64,000 bases of DNA from Streptococcus parasuis (GTDB taxonomy: Bacteria > Bacillota > Bacilli > Lactobacillales > Streptococcaceae): positions 1,984,001 through 2,048,000 of the forward strand of contig NZ_AP024276.1 of the NCBI RefSeq assembly GCF_021654455.1. Direction: 5' to 3'. Every line of letters begins with the position of its first letter. Position 1 is the first letter of the stretch. A model generated the notes under the pieces. That model ran no database searches. It was not told the DNA's origin and saw nothing but the letters and a program-made list of their open reading frames with translations. A program made the translations under genes and the position numbers. This document shows positions 42,087 through 51,173 of this stretch, piece by piece.

Positions 42087-43043
42087 TTATGCAAATAGAC
42101 CGGTCAAGCCTTTCCAAAGATTTTCAAAAAAGGCACCGATTTTTTCTAAAATCCCTGAATCTTGTAGATTCTTATAGGCTTCTGAAATTTGTTGCTCCGC
42201 CTGTTGCTTGAACTGGTTGAGCTGAGCGGCAACCTCAGCCGAATCAATGGCAGAAGTTTCCTGATAGGCTTTGGCAAAGGTAACTAATTTTGAAATTTCA
42301 TCTGCTGTGATGACATTTTCCAAACCGTTATTGGCCAAGACATCGTTAATAATAGTATTAATGTCTGATTCGGAAGCTACCTGACCATTGGACTTTTTGT
42401 AGTCGGCAAGAGCTGTCTTGATTTCTGCTACCGCCTTATCCAAGGCTGAACTATCAAAATTGGAGTCACCTGTATGAGCCGTCGCCACTTCATTGACTGT
42501 CTCTAGCTCCTGTTGAGCCACTTCAGTTCGAGCGGTATCAACTGTTTCACCATTGACTGCAAGAGCCTTGTAAACACCTGTCAGAGCGGACTCCCCCGTC
42601 ACCTGAATGGGTGCCGCTACATCAATCAAGACGTCCGTCGCACCAGCTGTAATAGCCGCATTGGCATACTGTGTTTCGGTAATCAAGGTGATGTTCTGTG
42701 GCGTCTTAATATCCACCACAACCCCTTTGCCAGCGTCCTGCTTTTGCACCAAGACAGATGAATAGAGGGAGGCTGTGTCCGCTCCAGTTGTACCTAAATA
42801 TTGGTCCATATCCGTGCCAACAACCACCTGACGGCTAACATTATTAACATCCGAAATACCAAATAGATTGTTGACCTCTGTCGCCTGCGCATCTGACAAA
42901 CCTCCACCGTAGACTAGTGTTGGCTTGCCCCATTTTTCATTGATAACATCTGTTTGAATCTCAGCCTGCACCAAGGGAGCAAGACTCAAACTCAACCCCA
43001 GCACCACAGGTGCTAGAAGGATTTTTCCTAGTGATTTCTTCAT
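42087..43043 (-). CDS. Secreted DUF1002 protein
   Basis: 318 residues with a clear signal peptide (KK, hydrophobic core, cleavage near VQA-EIQTD at about 28). The DUF1002 domain begins with WGKPTLVYGGGLSDAQ and contains VQKQDAGKGVVVDI and TDVLIDVAAPIQVTGESAL. The C-terminal part is helical and may form coiled coils, ending in GAFFENLWKGLTGLF, an amphipathic stretch. Function unknown. It lies between thioredoxin and ytpR with an AAGGAAAG site. Confidence 0.85.
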   Translation of the reverse strand: MKKSLGKILLAPVVLGLSLSLAPLVQAEIQTDVINEKWGKPTLVYGGGLSDAQATEVNNLFGISDVNNVSRQVVVGTDMDQYLGTTGADTASLYSSVLVQKQDAGKGVVVDIKTPQNITLITETQYANAAITAGATDVLIDVAAPIQVTGESALTGVYKALAVNGETVDTARTEVAQQELETVNEVATAHTGDSNFDSSALDKAVAEIKTALADYKKSNGQVASESDINTIINDVLANNGLENVITADEISKLVTFAKAYQETSAIDSAEVAAQLNQFKQQAEQQISEAYKNLQDSGILEKIGAFFENLWKGLTGLFA

Positions 43044-43087
43044 GTTCTTTCCTTTCTTTTGGGAAATGGCAGAGCTTCTCTGCTAAT

Positions 43088-43408
43088 CTATCTACCCAAT
43101 CCAGATAAGAAGTTCATGATTTCTTCCTTGGTCTTGCGATTCTTATCGACAAAACGACCGATTTCCTTACCATTTTCCAAAACAACCAGACTTGGAATGC
43201 CTAAAATAGCCCATTCCTGCGCCAAAGGCATAAAGTCATCTCGGTCTAGTTGCACAAAACGGAAATCTGGAAAAGCCTCTTCGATAGCTGGCAAATGCGG
43301 TTTGATATAGTGGCAATCTCCACACCAAGTCGTCACAAATAGAAAAACAGTCGGCTTGCCATCTTCAATCAAGGCAGCTACTTCTTCAAGATTTGTTGGA
43401 AAAATCAT
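43088..43408 (-). CDS. Thioredoxin-family protein
   Basis: 106 residues with the redox motif WCGDC in TTWCGDCHYIKPHLP (about 26-40) and cis-Pro in LGIPSLVVLENGKEIGRF. The CGDC centre is unlike the CGPC of classical TrxA, and this group is seen in many streptococci as a second thioredoxin. No signal peptide. Its start overlaps the stop of the DUF4651 gene by four bases (ATGA), so the two are translationally coupled. Partner unknown. Confidence 0.88.
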   Translation of the reverse strand: MIFPTNLEEVAALIEDGKPTVFLFVTTWCGDCHYIKPHLPAIEEAFPDFRFVQLDRDDFMPLAQEWAILGIPSLVVLENGKEIGRFVDKNRKTKEEIMNFLSGLGR

Positions 43409-43689
43409 CTTTCTTCCTCCCTGTATTGAATAGAACCTTGGGCATTTTCAAATAGAAACACCTGTCCTGCCTCCATCACAACTCCTCCAACGAGAGAGTC
43501 TTGCGTTGAGGCTGTTTCATCCACATAGACCGTCGCAATTTCTCCTACATTAGCGAAAAAGTCACGCACCTCCTGCAAGGCCTGTGCTTTTTTACGGTCT
43601 TCCTGAACCTTACGGTAAAATTGAGCACTAGCGGTGAGCACACCTGCCCCCAATAAGCCTGCTAGCAAGGCTGTTCTTTTCTTTTTCAT
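43405..43689 (-). CDS. DUF4651 protein
   Basis: 94 residues from MKKKRTALL; the upstream extension of the open frame has no ribosome site. One N-terminal hydrophobic helix (about 7-23) followed by a charged helix and a small beta domain with the motif IATVYVDETASTQDSLVGGVVME. Function unknown. It heads the transcript DUF4651-thioredoxin(-DUF1002-ytpR) and is divergent from pepA, a streptococcal arrangement. Confidence 0.8.
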   Translation of the reverse strand: MKKKRTALLAGLLGAGVLTASAQFYRKVQEDRKKAQALQEVRDFFANVGEIATVYVDETASTQDSLVGGVVMEAGQVFLFENAQGSIQYREEER

Positions 43690-43901
43690 GTTGACTATTT
43701 TATCATATTTCCTCGGAATTTTCCCAAAAATGCCATTGAACTTGTGACAGCTGAGACAAACTCTCCACAAACATATGAAAAAGATTCAGTTTTCAGAAAG
43801 CATGATTTCATCATGTGTTTATTGTATATTTTTCCATATTTTCAAGACAAGTCTATCTCTTCGTGATAAAATAGTAGTAATTATGTCATGGAGGAAGAAG
43901 A

Positions 43902-44963
43902 ATGACTCTTTTTGAAAAAATTAAAGAAGTTACAGAATTACAAAGCTTACCAGGCTTTGAAGGACAGGTTCGCAACCATATCCGCCAGAAAATCACACCG
44001 CATGTAGACCGCATCGAAACAGATGGACTAGGTGGAATTTTTGGCATCAAGGATACAACTGTTGAAAATGCTCCTCGCATCTTAGTGGCTGCACATATGG
44101 ATGAAGTCGGCTTTATGGTTAGCCAGATCAAACCAGACGGTACTTTTCGTGTTGTCGAGCTAGGTGGTTGGAACCCTTTGGTCGTATCGAGTCAAGCCTT
44201 TACGCTTCAACTACAGGACGGTCGGACCATTCCTGCCATTTCAGGTTCCATCCCTCCACATCTAACACGCGGGGGCAACGCTCCAGGCGTACCTGCCATA
44301 GCTGATATTATTTTCGATGCTGGTTTTGCCAATTATGACGAAGCTTGGGCGTTCGGCGTTCGTCCGGGGGATGTCCTCATTCCCAAAAATGAAACCATTC
44401 TAACAGCCAACGGAAAAAATGTCATTTCTAAGGCTTGGGACAACCGCTTCGGTGTCCTTATGGTGACCGAACTACTAGAAAGCCTATCCGGTCAAGCTTT
44501 GCCAAATCAGTTGATCGCTGGGGCCAATGTGCAAGAAGAGGTTGGTCTTCGTGGTGCTCATGCCTCTACAACCAAGTTCAATCCAGACATTTTCCTTGCT
44601 GTTGATTGCTCACCAGCTGGCGACATCTATGGTGACCAAGGAAAAATCGGGGATGGTACTCTGCTTCGTTTCTACGATCCTGGACATATCATGTTAAAAA
44701 ACATGAAAGACTTCCTCCTCACAACTGCCGAAGAAGCAGGTGTCAAATTCCAATACTACTGTGGTAAAGGTGGAACAGATGCCGGTGCAGCCCACTTGAA
44801 AAACCATGGTGTTCCATCAACGACAATCGGTGTCTGCGCTCGCTACATCCATTCACATCAAACTCTCTACAGCATGGATGACTTCCTAGAGGCCCAAACC
44901 TTCTTGCAAGCTATCGTTAAAAAGCTAGATCGCTCAACGGTTGATTTGATTAAAAATTATTAA
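43902..44963 (+). CDS. pepA: Glutamyl aminopeptidase (M42)
   Basis: Removes N-terminal Glu/Asp residues from peptides in the cytosol. 353 residues. M42 marks: LVAAHMDEVGFMV (metal His/Asp about 65-67), WDNRFGVLMVTELLE (bridging Asp about 180), NVQEEVGLRGA (catalytic and metal Glu about 211-212), DCSPAGD, and the last metal His in YIHSHQTL. GGAGGAAGA lies before the ATG. An extended -10 TGATAAAAT is at 43865-43873. Followed by a terminator. Confidence 0.94.
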   Translation: MTLFEKIKEVTELQSLPGFEGQVRNHIRQKITPHVDRIETDGLGGIFGIKDTTVENAPRILVAAHMDEVGFMVSQIKPDGTFRVVELGGWNPLVVSSQAFTLQLQDGRTIPAISGSIPPHLTRGGNAPGVPAIADIIFDAGFANYDEAWAFGVRPGDVLIPKNETILTANGKNVISKAWDNRFGVLMVTELLESLSGQALPNQLIAGANVQEEVGLRGAHASTTKFNPDIFLAVDCSPAGDIYGDQGKIGDGTLLRFYDPGHIMLKNMKDFLLTTAEEAGVKFQYYCGKGGTDAGAAHLKNHGVPSTTIGVCARYIHSHQTLYSMDDFLEAQTFLQAIVKKLDRSTVDLIKNY

Positions 44964-44967
44964 AAAC

Positions 44968-45008
44968 AAAAGACTTTGCTAGGTAGAATGCCCGGCAAAG
45001 CCTTTTTT
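44968..45008. terminator. Terminator between pepA and folC
   Basis: Stem CTTTGC/GCAAAG within longer A- and T-rich arms (AAAAG.../...CTTTTTT), usable on both strands. Confidence 0.7.
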
Positions 45009-46265
45009 CTATATAAACTCTTCTAATATGTACTTCCTCACATAAGTAATAAAATACAGCGAGCCTGTAATCAGGTAAAGTTTTTTGGGATTGTTCAAGT
45101 CCACCTGCTCCAACCACTCTTGATAGGTCTGAACTCGTTCATAACCTGACGGATAATCATCCAGCTGTACCGCACGGAAATCATCAAAGGTTGTCACACT
45201 AACAGGTCCAAATTGACTAAGCTGCGATAACATCTGATCCACAGGCTTGGTATTGATGGCTGCAAAGAGGATTTCGATGTCTCTGTCCGCATATTTTTCC
45301 TCTAGGAGCTGGGTCAGGACGGCGATACTTTCATTATTGTGGGCTCCGTCAATCATGAGCCATGGTTGCATCAATTCTAAGCGGCCCGGCCAGATGGCTT
45401 GGGACAAGCCCTGGCTGATGGTTTCATTGATAATCTTTGGAAAATGTGAGCTAAGAAGCTGAGCTGTGGTCACTGCCAAGGCTGCATTGACCTCTTGGTG
45501 ACGCCCCTGCATCTGTAGCCTCAAATCCTCAACACGGCCGAAGGGGCTTGAAACCGCAAAGCCTGCTCTGCTATTTTCCAAAAGAATCTCCCGCCCCACC
45601 GCATAGGTCGGACTCTGAAGCTGACTGGCGTGATCCTCAAATACCGCCTCCACTTCTGGCTGGTCGGTCGTATAGAGGAGGGGGACCCGCTCACGCAAGA
45701 CAGCAACCTTGTGACGGGCTATAGCAGCATGAGTCTCCCCTAAAAAGGATTGATGGTCTAGACCAATAGAGGGGCACACTACCGCCAATGGACTTAAGAC
45801 ATTCGTGGCATCCAGTAAACCACCCATGCCTGCTTCCACCAAAAGAATATCGGGATGCTGGTAGTGAGCAAAATAGACAAACATAGCCACTACAACAATC
45901 TCAAACTCTGAGATGGCGTCTAGTTCTGCTGTCTGGTCCAAGTTATCAATCAAGGGTTGCAAGTCTGTCACAATCCTCGCAAAATCTTCCTCTGAAATCA
46001 TATCCTGCTCAAAGACAATCTGTTCTCGAAAATCAATGATAGACGGCGATGTAAACCGGCCAACGGTATACCCAGAAGCTTGCATGATAAACTGCAGGGC
46101 ATTAAGGGTCGATCCCTTACCATTTGTTCCCACAAAGTGAACCGTTGGTACACGATGCTGGGGTTTGTCCAAGCGCTCCAAGAGCCAGTTGACACGTGCA
46201 ACACCATTTTCTAAATCTGATGCAGGACGATTCGATAGCCACCGGCGAGTTTCTAGGTAATTCAT
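45009..46265 (-). CDS. folC: Folylpolyglutamate synthase/dihydrofolate synthase
   Basis: Adds glutamate to folates so they stay in the cell. 418 residues from MNYLETRRW; GAGGTG lies eight bases upstream, with an ATG one codon earlier also possible. P-loop VHFVGTNGKGSTLNAL (about 43-58), VEAGMGGLLDATN (about 142-154), and the second-domain motif WPGRLELM...IDGAHNNES are present. It lies downstream of folT under a THF riboswitch, so uptake and retention of folate are joined. Confidence 0.92.
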   Translation of the reverse strand: MNYLETRRWLSNRPASDLENGVARVNWLLERLDKPQHRVPTVHFVGTNGKGSTLNALQFIMQASGYTVGRFTSPSIIDFREQIVFEQDMISEEDFARIVTDLQPLIDNLDQTAELDAISEFEIVVVAMFVYFAHYQHPDILLVEAGMGGLLDATNVLSPLAVVCPSIGLDHQSFLGETHAAIARHKVAVLRERVPLLYTTDQPEVEAVFEDHASQLQSPTYAVGREILLENSRAGFAVSSPFGRVEDLRLQMQGRHQEVNAALAVTTAQLLSSHFPKIINETISQGLSQAIWPGRLELMQPWLMIDGAHNNESIAVLTQLLEEKYADRDIEILFAAINTKPVDQMLSQLSQFGPVSVTTFDDFRAVQLDDYPSGYERVQTYQEWLEQVDLNNPKKLYLITGSLYFITYVRKYILEEFI

Positions 46266-46284
46266 CATTTCACCTCTACAAAAG

Positions 46285-46309
46285 AGCAACAGGGGGATGA
46301 CCTGTTGCT
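46285..46309 (-). terminator. Hairpin between folT and folC (possible partial terminator)
   Basis: On the minus strand AGCAACAGG and CCTGTTGCT arms (nine bp), followed by CTTTTG. The short T run suggests partial read-through or an RNA-processing site. Confidence 0.5.
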
Positions 46310-46319
46310 GGATACTATA

Positions 46320-46871
46320 TTATTTAATACCCATTAGTTTTGCGAACTCAGGTATTTTTTGTAAATTTGGTAAGACAAGCATGGTTACGACGATGCGTAA
46401 TGGAATTTCAAAAACTGCCTTAATCAAGCGACTACTGTATAAAGCAATCCAAGGTGTTCCAAAATGGAAATGGAGGGCAATCGGTGTCATGATAAAGGAA
46501 ATCACAACCTGAATCAAAACAACAACCCCAGCAACATAGAACCAGTCAGCTTTATTTTTAATATCTAGTGGTTTTTGATAAAAGAACCAGCCATAGATAA
46601 AAGCCGATACCGCTTCTATTAATATCCAAGTAAAGAGAACAGTTTGTCCGCTAAACAAGACAAAGACTGGGTCTGAAAAAGCTGCAAAGACAGCTGCCCA
46701 AACTGGACCCGCAATAGCTCCCAAAATCGTGTTTGGAATAAAGGTAAACTGAACCTGCAAAGTGTCCGAAAGACGGATTGAGAAATAATTCTCTACAATC
46801 ATGACCAGGGCAAGGGTCACTGCAATGGCAGTCAATAACTGCACAGTCAGTTTTGGAATTTTCTTTTCCAT
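46320..46871 (-). CDS. folT: Folate ECF transporter S component
   Basis: Membrane substrate-binding subunit of an energy-coupling-factor folate importer. 183 residues from MEKKIPKL, with AAGGAG eight bases upstream. Six hydrophobic helices; the helix-1/2 region shows VENYFSIRLSDTLQVQFTFIPNTILGAIAGPVWAA, typical of FolT. The shared ECF module (EcfA, EcfA', EcfT) is not in the window. The THF riboswitch upstream and folC downstream make folate the very likely substrate. Confidence 0.92.
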   Translation of the reverse strand: MEKKIPKLTVQLLTAIAVTLALVMIVENYFSIRLSDTLQVQFTFIPNTILGAIAGPVWAAVFAAFSDPVFVLFSGQTVLFTWILIEAVSAFIYGWFFYQKPLDIKNKADWFYVAGVVVLIQVVISFIMTPIALHFHFGTPWIALYSSRLIKAVFEIPLRIVVTMLVLPNLQKIPEFAKLMGIK

Positions 46872-46911
46872 AAAAACGCTCCTTTTAAGAAATGGAGCTG
46901 TCGTATTCATT

Positions 46912-47003
46912 CGACAGCGGATGCAATGGTTTACCGCGCTGACGCTTCGTTATGTGGCAACATCCCATCCACATACACTTAACGCAAACCACCTACTCTG
47001 TGC
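46912..47003 (-). ncRNA. Tetrahydrofolate (THF) riboswitch, class I
   Basis: On the minus strand the leader contains the family's conserved strings: GTAGGTGGTTTGCGTTAAGT, TGGATGGGATGTTG, ACGAAGCGTCAGCGCGGT, AAACCATTGCATCCGCT, in the right order and spacing. Downstream a CTGTCG/CGACAG hairpin is followed by CTCC, which can pair with the GGAG ribosome site of folT, pointing to control of translation. Identified from memory of the consensus. Confidence 0.93.
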
Positions 47004-47092
47004 AAATTTCTTTGCTAGTCTATTTTATCATATCAAGGTCAGTTTGACCAATTGCCAAAATCTATTACTCCTAACAGTTACTGACTATAAGA

Positions 47093-47115
47093 AAAACTGG
47101 CAGGGTTACTGCCAA
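47093..47115 (-). terminator. ackA terminator
   Basis: On the minus strand TTGGCAG-TAACC-CTGCCAG followed by TTTTTC. Confidence 0.88.
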
Positions 47116-47125
47116 TTTCCTTCTA

Positions 47126-48313
47126 TTATTTCAAGCGTTCAACTTCACGCGCAATAACCAATTCTTCATCCGTTGGAATAACCAAGACACGAACTTTTGA
47201 TTCTAGCGTTGAAATGTCACCATAGTTGCCAAATACATTTTTTGCTGGGTCCAACTCAATACCAAACCAAGACAACCCTGCAATGACATCATTCCGCATT
47301 GCAGCAGCATTCTCACCCATTCCTGCTGTAAAGATGATGGCGTCAGCACCATTTAAAACCGCAAGATACTGACCGATAAATTTCTTAATACGGTCAATGA
47401 AAATATTGTAGGCCAATACTGCATCTGGATTGTGAGATTGGATGCCTGCTTCAATATCGCGCATATCACTTGAAAGGCCAGATACACCAAACAAGCCTGA
47501 CTGTTTATTCAACATGTTAACAACGTCTGCAGCATCTTTCAACTCTTCAACATTCGCAATCAAATAAGGAATGATGGCAGGATCAATATCCCCTGAACGA
47601 GTTCCCATCATCGGACCAGCCAGAGGTGTGAAGCCCATTGACGTATCCACAGATTCACCATGATAGTTAGCAGTGATGGATACACCGTTTCCGATGTGAG
47701 CCGTAATCAATTTTAATTCCTCAATCGGACGACCCAAAACTTTTGCTGCCTCATGCGCTACATAGAAATGGCTTGTTCCATGAGCACCATACTTACGAAC
47801 TTTATAGTCTGTATAATATTTTTGTGGAATCGGATAGAGATAAGCGTGTTTTGGCATTGTTGTATGGAAAGCAGTGTCAAAAACAGCTACATTCAATACT
47901 TCTGGCAATACTTCTTCAAAAGCGCGCATCGCCGCCACGTGTGCTGGGTTATGAAGCGGTGCCAAAGCACTTAGTTCTTCAATTTGCTCAACCTCTTTTG
48001 GTCCAATGACAGCTGATTCTTTGAAAATCTCTCCACCTGCAACAACACGGTGTCCGATACCAGTAATTTCCTCGTAAGCAGCAATAATATTGTGTTTGAG
48101 CAAATCTTCTAAAAGAATTTTAACTGCAACTGTATGATTAGGAATATCTAATACTTCGGTTTCTTTCTTCCCATCATATTTAACTGTAGAAATAGAATCA
48201 TCTAAGCCGATACGCTCGATAATACCCGCTGCTAAAACTGTTTCTTCTGGCATTTGATAAAGTTGCCATTTTAAACTAGAACTACCTGCATTAATTGCAA
48301 TTGTTTTTGACAT
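47126..48313 (-). CDS. ackA: Acetate kinase
   Basis: Makes ATP and acetate from acetyl phosphate. 395 residues. Marks: [13 protein letters not shown] (about 6-18), [21 protein letters not shown] (about 145-154), HIGNGVSI (about 204-211) and [12 protein letters not shown]. It is 49 bases after the methyltransferase gene and may be read from the com operon as well as from its own promoter (TATACT near 48346-48351 on the minus strand). Confidence 0.96.
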   Translation of the reverse strand: MSKTIAINAGSSSLKWQLYQMPEETVLAAGIIERIGLDDSISTVKYDGKKETEVLDIPNHTVAVKILLEDLLKHNIIAAYEEITGIGHRVVAGGEIFKESAVIGPKEVEQIEELSALAPLHNPAHVAAMRAFEEVLPEVLNVAVFDTAFHTTMPKHAYLYPIPQKYYTDYKVRKYGAHGTSHFYVAHEAAKVLGRPIEELKLITAHIGNGVSITANYHGESVDTSMGFTPLAGPMMGTRSGDIDPAIIPYLIANVEELKDAADVVNMLNKQSGLFGVSGLSSDMRDIEAGIQSHNPDAVLAYNIFIDRIKKFIGQYLAVLNGADAIIFTAGMGENAAAMRNDVIAGLSWFGIELDPAKNVFGNYGDISTLESKVRVLVIPTDEELVIAREVERLK

Positions 48314-48325
48314 ATCTTACCTCTT

Positions 48326-48339
48326 TTAAAGCGTTTTCC
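48326..48339. promoter_or_regulatory. Possible cre (CcpA) site before ackA
   Basis: Minus-strand GGAAAACGCTTTAA resembles a cre core. It lies between a TATACT box and the ackA start. CcpA acts on ackA in Bacillus; here by analogy only. Confidence 0.4.
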
Positions 48340-48362
48340 CCACTAGTATAACAGATTTTCAC

Positions 48363-49316
48363 TTAAATTGCATTCTCTTGCTTCCAATTTTTGAAATTGA
48401 CCATGAACTTCTGAATCGCTTCTGGTTCTTGCAGGCTTTGCAAAGGATAAACGAAAGGAGTTAAAGGTCTGGCAGCTTTCTTTTGTAACACAAAAATGGA
48501 CTTGGCCATGGCAGCCTTCCCAAAAAGATTTGGTGGCAGGGCAATCATGGCAACAACATTGGCTTGTTCTTGTAACCAGCCTTTTAATAAATTGCTTTGC
48601 GGACTCGTTAATAAATCATTTGGAGCCAGTAAAATCGCAAATCCATCTTTTTCTAGATATTTGAGGGACTGTTCCATGAGCAAATGATGGGCGTAGGTAT
48701 GTTCATTTGGACTGGCTACCTGATAACGGCTAGCAATCTGGTCATCTGGATAGTAGCCGATAGGCAAATCTCCCAAAATCACTTGGCTTTCTTTCAAAAT
48801 CTGCGGACGTACCGCATCTCCCTGAGCAAATGAAATAGCTGCTCCCATGACATCCGCGATACTAGCTGATAAATCAATCAAGAGGTCATCTATTTCAATC
48901 CCTAAATAGTCTAATTCCTTTTGGCTAGCGTTGAGAATGGTCTGAGCTAAGTTTCCTGTACCAGAACCAATTTCCAAAACCGTCACTCTTGGAGTAGAGA
49001 CCAACTGGTCCACAAGGAAAGATAAGATAAATCCGATAGAATCAGGTGTGAACTGATGGTTGTACTGCATCGGTTCTGTCTGGTTAGCTTTAATGAGCAA
49101 GAATTGGTAAGCACGACGCCATTCTTCCTTTGTCAAGGCTAATTCTCTCAAGACTTTATTGTTGTTGAGAACAAGTTCAGTTTCATGTTGATCAGCTACA
49201 TAGGCAGCATTTTGCTCAATCATAGCATCATAAATATTGGTCCCAAGTTGATTTTGAATCGTCTGTACATTTTCTAAAAGTAGGTTGTAGGCCTGTTCAA
49301 TTTTTTCATATTTCAT
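48363..49316 (-). CDS. Class I SAM-dependent methyltransferase (YtxK-like)
   Basis: 317 residues. An N-terminal helical region (1-105) is followed by an N6-adenine-methylase-like Rossmann core: TVLEIGSGTGNLAQTI (SAM motif I, about 116-131), YLGIEIDDLLIDLSA, and the catalytic-type motif LGDLPIGYYPDD (about 183-194). Homologues lie between the comG operon and ackA throughout streptococci. Substrate unknown; the motif resembles NPPF/Y DNA or protein N-methylases. It starts 19 bases after comGG, so it should be co-induced in competence. Confidence 0.88.
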   Translation of the reverse strand: MKYEKIEQAYNLLLENVQTIQNQLGTNIYDAMIEQNAAYVADQHETELVLNNNKVLRELALTKEEWRRAYQFLLIKANQTEPMQYNHQFTPDSIGFILSFLVDQLVSTPRVTVLEIGSGTGNLAQTILNASQKELDYLGIEIDDLLIDLSASIADVMGAAISFAQGDAVRPQILKESQVILGDLPIGYYPDDQIASRYQVASPNEHTYAHHLLMEQSLKYLEKDGFAILLAPNDLLTSPQSNLLKGWLQEQANVVAMIALPPNLFGKAAMAKSIFVLQKKAARPLTPFVYPLQSLQEPEAIQKFMVNFKNWKQENAI

Positions 49317-49335
49317 ATTCTTATCTTATCAAATT

Positions 49336-49836
49336 TTAAGGAATTTGACTAGAAATTGGGAAGTGGTAAGTGAATTGCTTACCTCCATTTAGTGTTACGA
49401 CAACAGTCAATTGATTATTTTTAATGCGATAGTCTGATTGACCCTTGTGAAATGAAATCTGCCCTTTCTTTACGACCGATTTTTTGGATGATTTTTGGGT
49501 CGGTGACGCCTTAGTGGCCTCCTCCGCATCAGCTTGTTTCTCACCTAGGTTTGGGGAATCTGTCTTAGAACTCCCTTCCTCGAGACGAGTTTGTTGGGCT
49601 ATTTCTTGATCCTGACTAACTTTCTTTAATTGGATTTCCTGCTGGTACTCTGTCTTGACTTGCTCGGATACCATTTGAGCCATCATATAAGCAGTAGCTT
49701 CTTGCTTGGTTACTTGTACCAGTTGACTTTCAACGAATTGCCTCTTGAGATAGAACTGGAGAATCAGGCTAAAGACAGCGAGCATTAAGAGTGCATAGAG
49801 CAGAACACCTGCCTTAATTCGTTTTTTCAAAAACAT
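49336..49836 (-). CDS. comGG: Competence pilus protein ComGG
   Basis: 166 residues from MFLKKRIKAG, with GGAG eight bases upstream. One N-terminal hydrophobic helix (about 9-30), then a Gln/Lys/Ser-rich region and a C-terminal beta stretch (LTVVVTLNGGKQFTYHFP). Minor component of the type IV-like transformation pilus. It lacks a FTLxE prepilin motif, as usual for ComGG. It overlaps the comGF end by 23 bases. Confidence 0.82.
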   Translation of the reverse strand: MFLKKRIKAGVLLYALLMLAVFSLILQFYLKRQFVESQLVQVTKQEATAYMMAQMVSEQVKTEYQQEIQLKKVSQDQEIAQQTRLEEGSSKTDSPNLGEKQADAEEATKASPTQKSSKKSVVKKGQISFHKGQSDYRIKNNQLTVVVTLNGGKQFTYHFPISSQIP

Positions 49837-50248
49837 ACCTAAAACTCCTTTCCTCCCCACTTTCAAATGTTACATCCAGCTGTATAACCTCGCCTTGTTG
49901 GACGTAAGTAGCTGAATAAACTTTGTACAACATGGGCTGATAGCCCTGACCATTTGCATTTGTCTTGCGAAAATCATCTGCCATAGACTTGCCAAATGCC
50001 AATGATTTTTCCCCTTTGGTTAGGTACAACTTTCCAGAATCAACCCGATCAAGACTTGCTCCTTCCCATTCAGCCCGCAATTGATCACAAAATAGTAACC
50101 ACTGTTTTTCCACATGACGCTCTTGATAGCGAACCTCATGCGCTATTAATTTTGATAAACCTTCAATCACTAGCAAGCTGCCAGAAATAATAAGTAAAGC
50201 AATTAAACATTCCAAGAGGGTGAACGCGGCTAACTTAGTTTTTCTCAA
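49814..50248 (-). CDS. comGF: Competence pseudopilin ComGF
   Basis: 144 residues if started at TTG (50246-50248), nine bases after GGAGG; an in-frame ATG at 50272 lies inside comGE and before this site. Prepilin signal KLAAFTLLECLIALLII with cleavage before Phe, then a soluble C-terminal domain (LFCDQLRAEWEGASLDRV, QLDVTFESGEERSFRYVF). Minor pseudopilin of the transformation pilus. Confidence 0.82.
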   Translation of the reverse strand: MRKTKLAAFTLLECLIALLIISGSLLVIEGLSKLIAHEVRYQERHVEKQWLLFCDQLRAEWEGASLDRVDSGKLYLTKGEKSLAFGKSMADDFRKTNANGQGYQPMLYKVYSATYVQQGEVIQLDVTFESGEERSFRYVFEKTN

Positions 50249-50528
50249 TCCGGATAACCTCCTTACCTTCATGGTAAACGGTCAGTTCACGAGATGTTCG
50301 TTGTACTGAAACTTCAACCCCGTTTAGCTCTAATTGGGATTCTCCTGTCTGAACTGCCATCTTTGCAACATTATAAACTTCTTGTTGGTACAAACTGTTT
50401 ACTAGTTGCTTTCGTCCGGTATCTATAGCTGTCAAAATCAAGCTACAAATCGTTACCAAGGTAGCTAGGGCAACTAAACTTTCTAACAAGACATAGGCTC
50501 TACTCTTCAATTTTCTTATATCGACCAC
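50235..50528 (-). CDS. comGE: Competence pseudopilin ComGE
   Basis: 97 residues if started at GTG (50526-50528) with AGGGAG partly overlapping; a TTG six codons on is an alternative. Prepilin-like motif RAYVLLESLVALATLV and a short C-terminal domain ending VYHEGKEVIRIEKN. It overlaps comGD at the 5' side (29 bases) and comGF at the 3' side, the compact arrangement of comG operons. Confidence 0.82.
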   Translation of the reverse strand: MVDIRKLKSRAYVLLESLVALATLVTICSLILTAIDTGRKQLVNSLYQQEVYNVAKMAVQTGESQLELNGVEVSVQRTSRELTVYHEGKEVIRIEKN

Positions 50529-50904
50529 TCCCTATATATAGTTGATACTTGATTGTTTCATGACTCATCTTAAAACTGATTTTTTCCAAGGAAGAATTAC
50601 CTCCATCATCCTGAAACACAATTGTTTTTTCTTCTACTATGGATACATTAGGTGGCAATGAAATGATTCGATAGCCATTTGATACTTCTTCTCCAGCTAT
50701 ACGAAGCACTACCTTTTCTTGAGTTCTAGCAGCCAATTCTTGACTGTCTTTATACAAGGACTCAAATTCCAAAAGAAACACCTGCTCTTGCACTACCTGA
50801 AAAGCAGTATGCACCGACCCCGATAATAACAAAGCTAGAAAACAGACAACACTTAGTGTTAGTAAGCTCTCTAGAAGAGTAAAGGCCTTATTTTTTAGGT
50901 ACAT
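50500..50904 (-). CDS. comGD: Competence pseudopilin ComGD
   Basis: 134 residues. Prepilin motif NKAFTLLESLLTLSVV (about 5-20), then a soluble domain with LEFESLYKDSQELAARTQEKVVL. Its start overlaps the end of comGC by 17 bases. Minor pseudopilin of the transformation pilus. Confidence 0.86.
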   Translation of the reverse strand: MYLKNKAFTLLESLLTLSVVCFLALLLSGSVHTAFQVVQEQVFLLEFESLYKDSQELAARTQEKVVLRIAGEEVSNGYRIISLPPNVSIVEEKTIVFQDDGGNSSLEKISFKMSHETIKYQLYIGSGRYKKIEE

Positions 50905-51172
50905 TATTATATTTTTCTAGTTGATCTTCAGTTATCATTTCCAAATTTTCTAATTCTTCTGCTGTTGGACGAACACCATGCTCCAATTCGTAAATGTCCA
51001 TTTGACTTTCAACAACTTTTACAACCGCCGCATTGCCGTCTTCTTGTATTTTTTGCTTTTGCTTACTGAGATTTGGCACAAATAACAGCAAGAGAATACT
51101 AATAATTCCAAGCACCACTAACATTTCGATCAAAGTGAATCCTTTGACTTTCTTTTTCAACATTTTTTTCAT
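50888..51172 (-). CDS. comGC: Competence major pseudopilin ComGC
   Basis: Main subunit of the transformation pilus, 94 residues from MKKMLKKKVKG; TGGAG lies seven bases upstream. Prepilin motif VKGFTLIEMLVVLGIISILLLLFVP with processing before Phe. The C-terminal half is helical and acidic (TAEELENLEMITEDQLEKY). It starts one base after comGB ends. Confidence 0.94.
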   Translation of the reverse strand: MKKMLKKKVKGFTLIEMLVVLGIISILLLLFVPNLSKQKQKIQEDGNAAVVKVVESQMDIYELEHGVRPTAEELENLEMITEDQLEKYNNVPKK

Positions 51173-51173
51173 T

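Noticed and set aside
46993..47080. Search for CRISPR arrays or phage attachment sites across the window
   Set aside because: The only regular repeats are the 54-bp array and the rpoB leader copies; neither has unique spacers between short repeats, and there is no tRNA or integrase.
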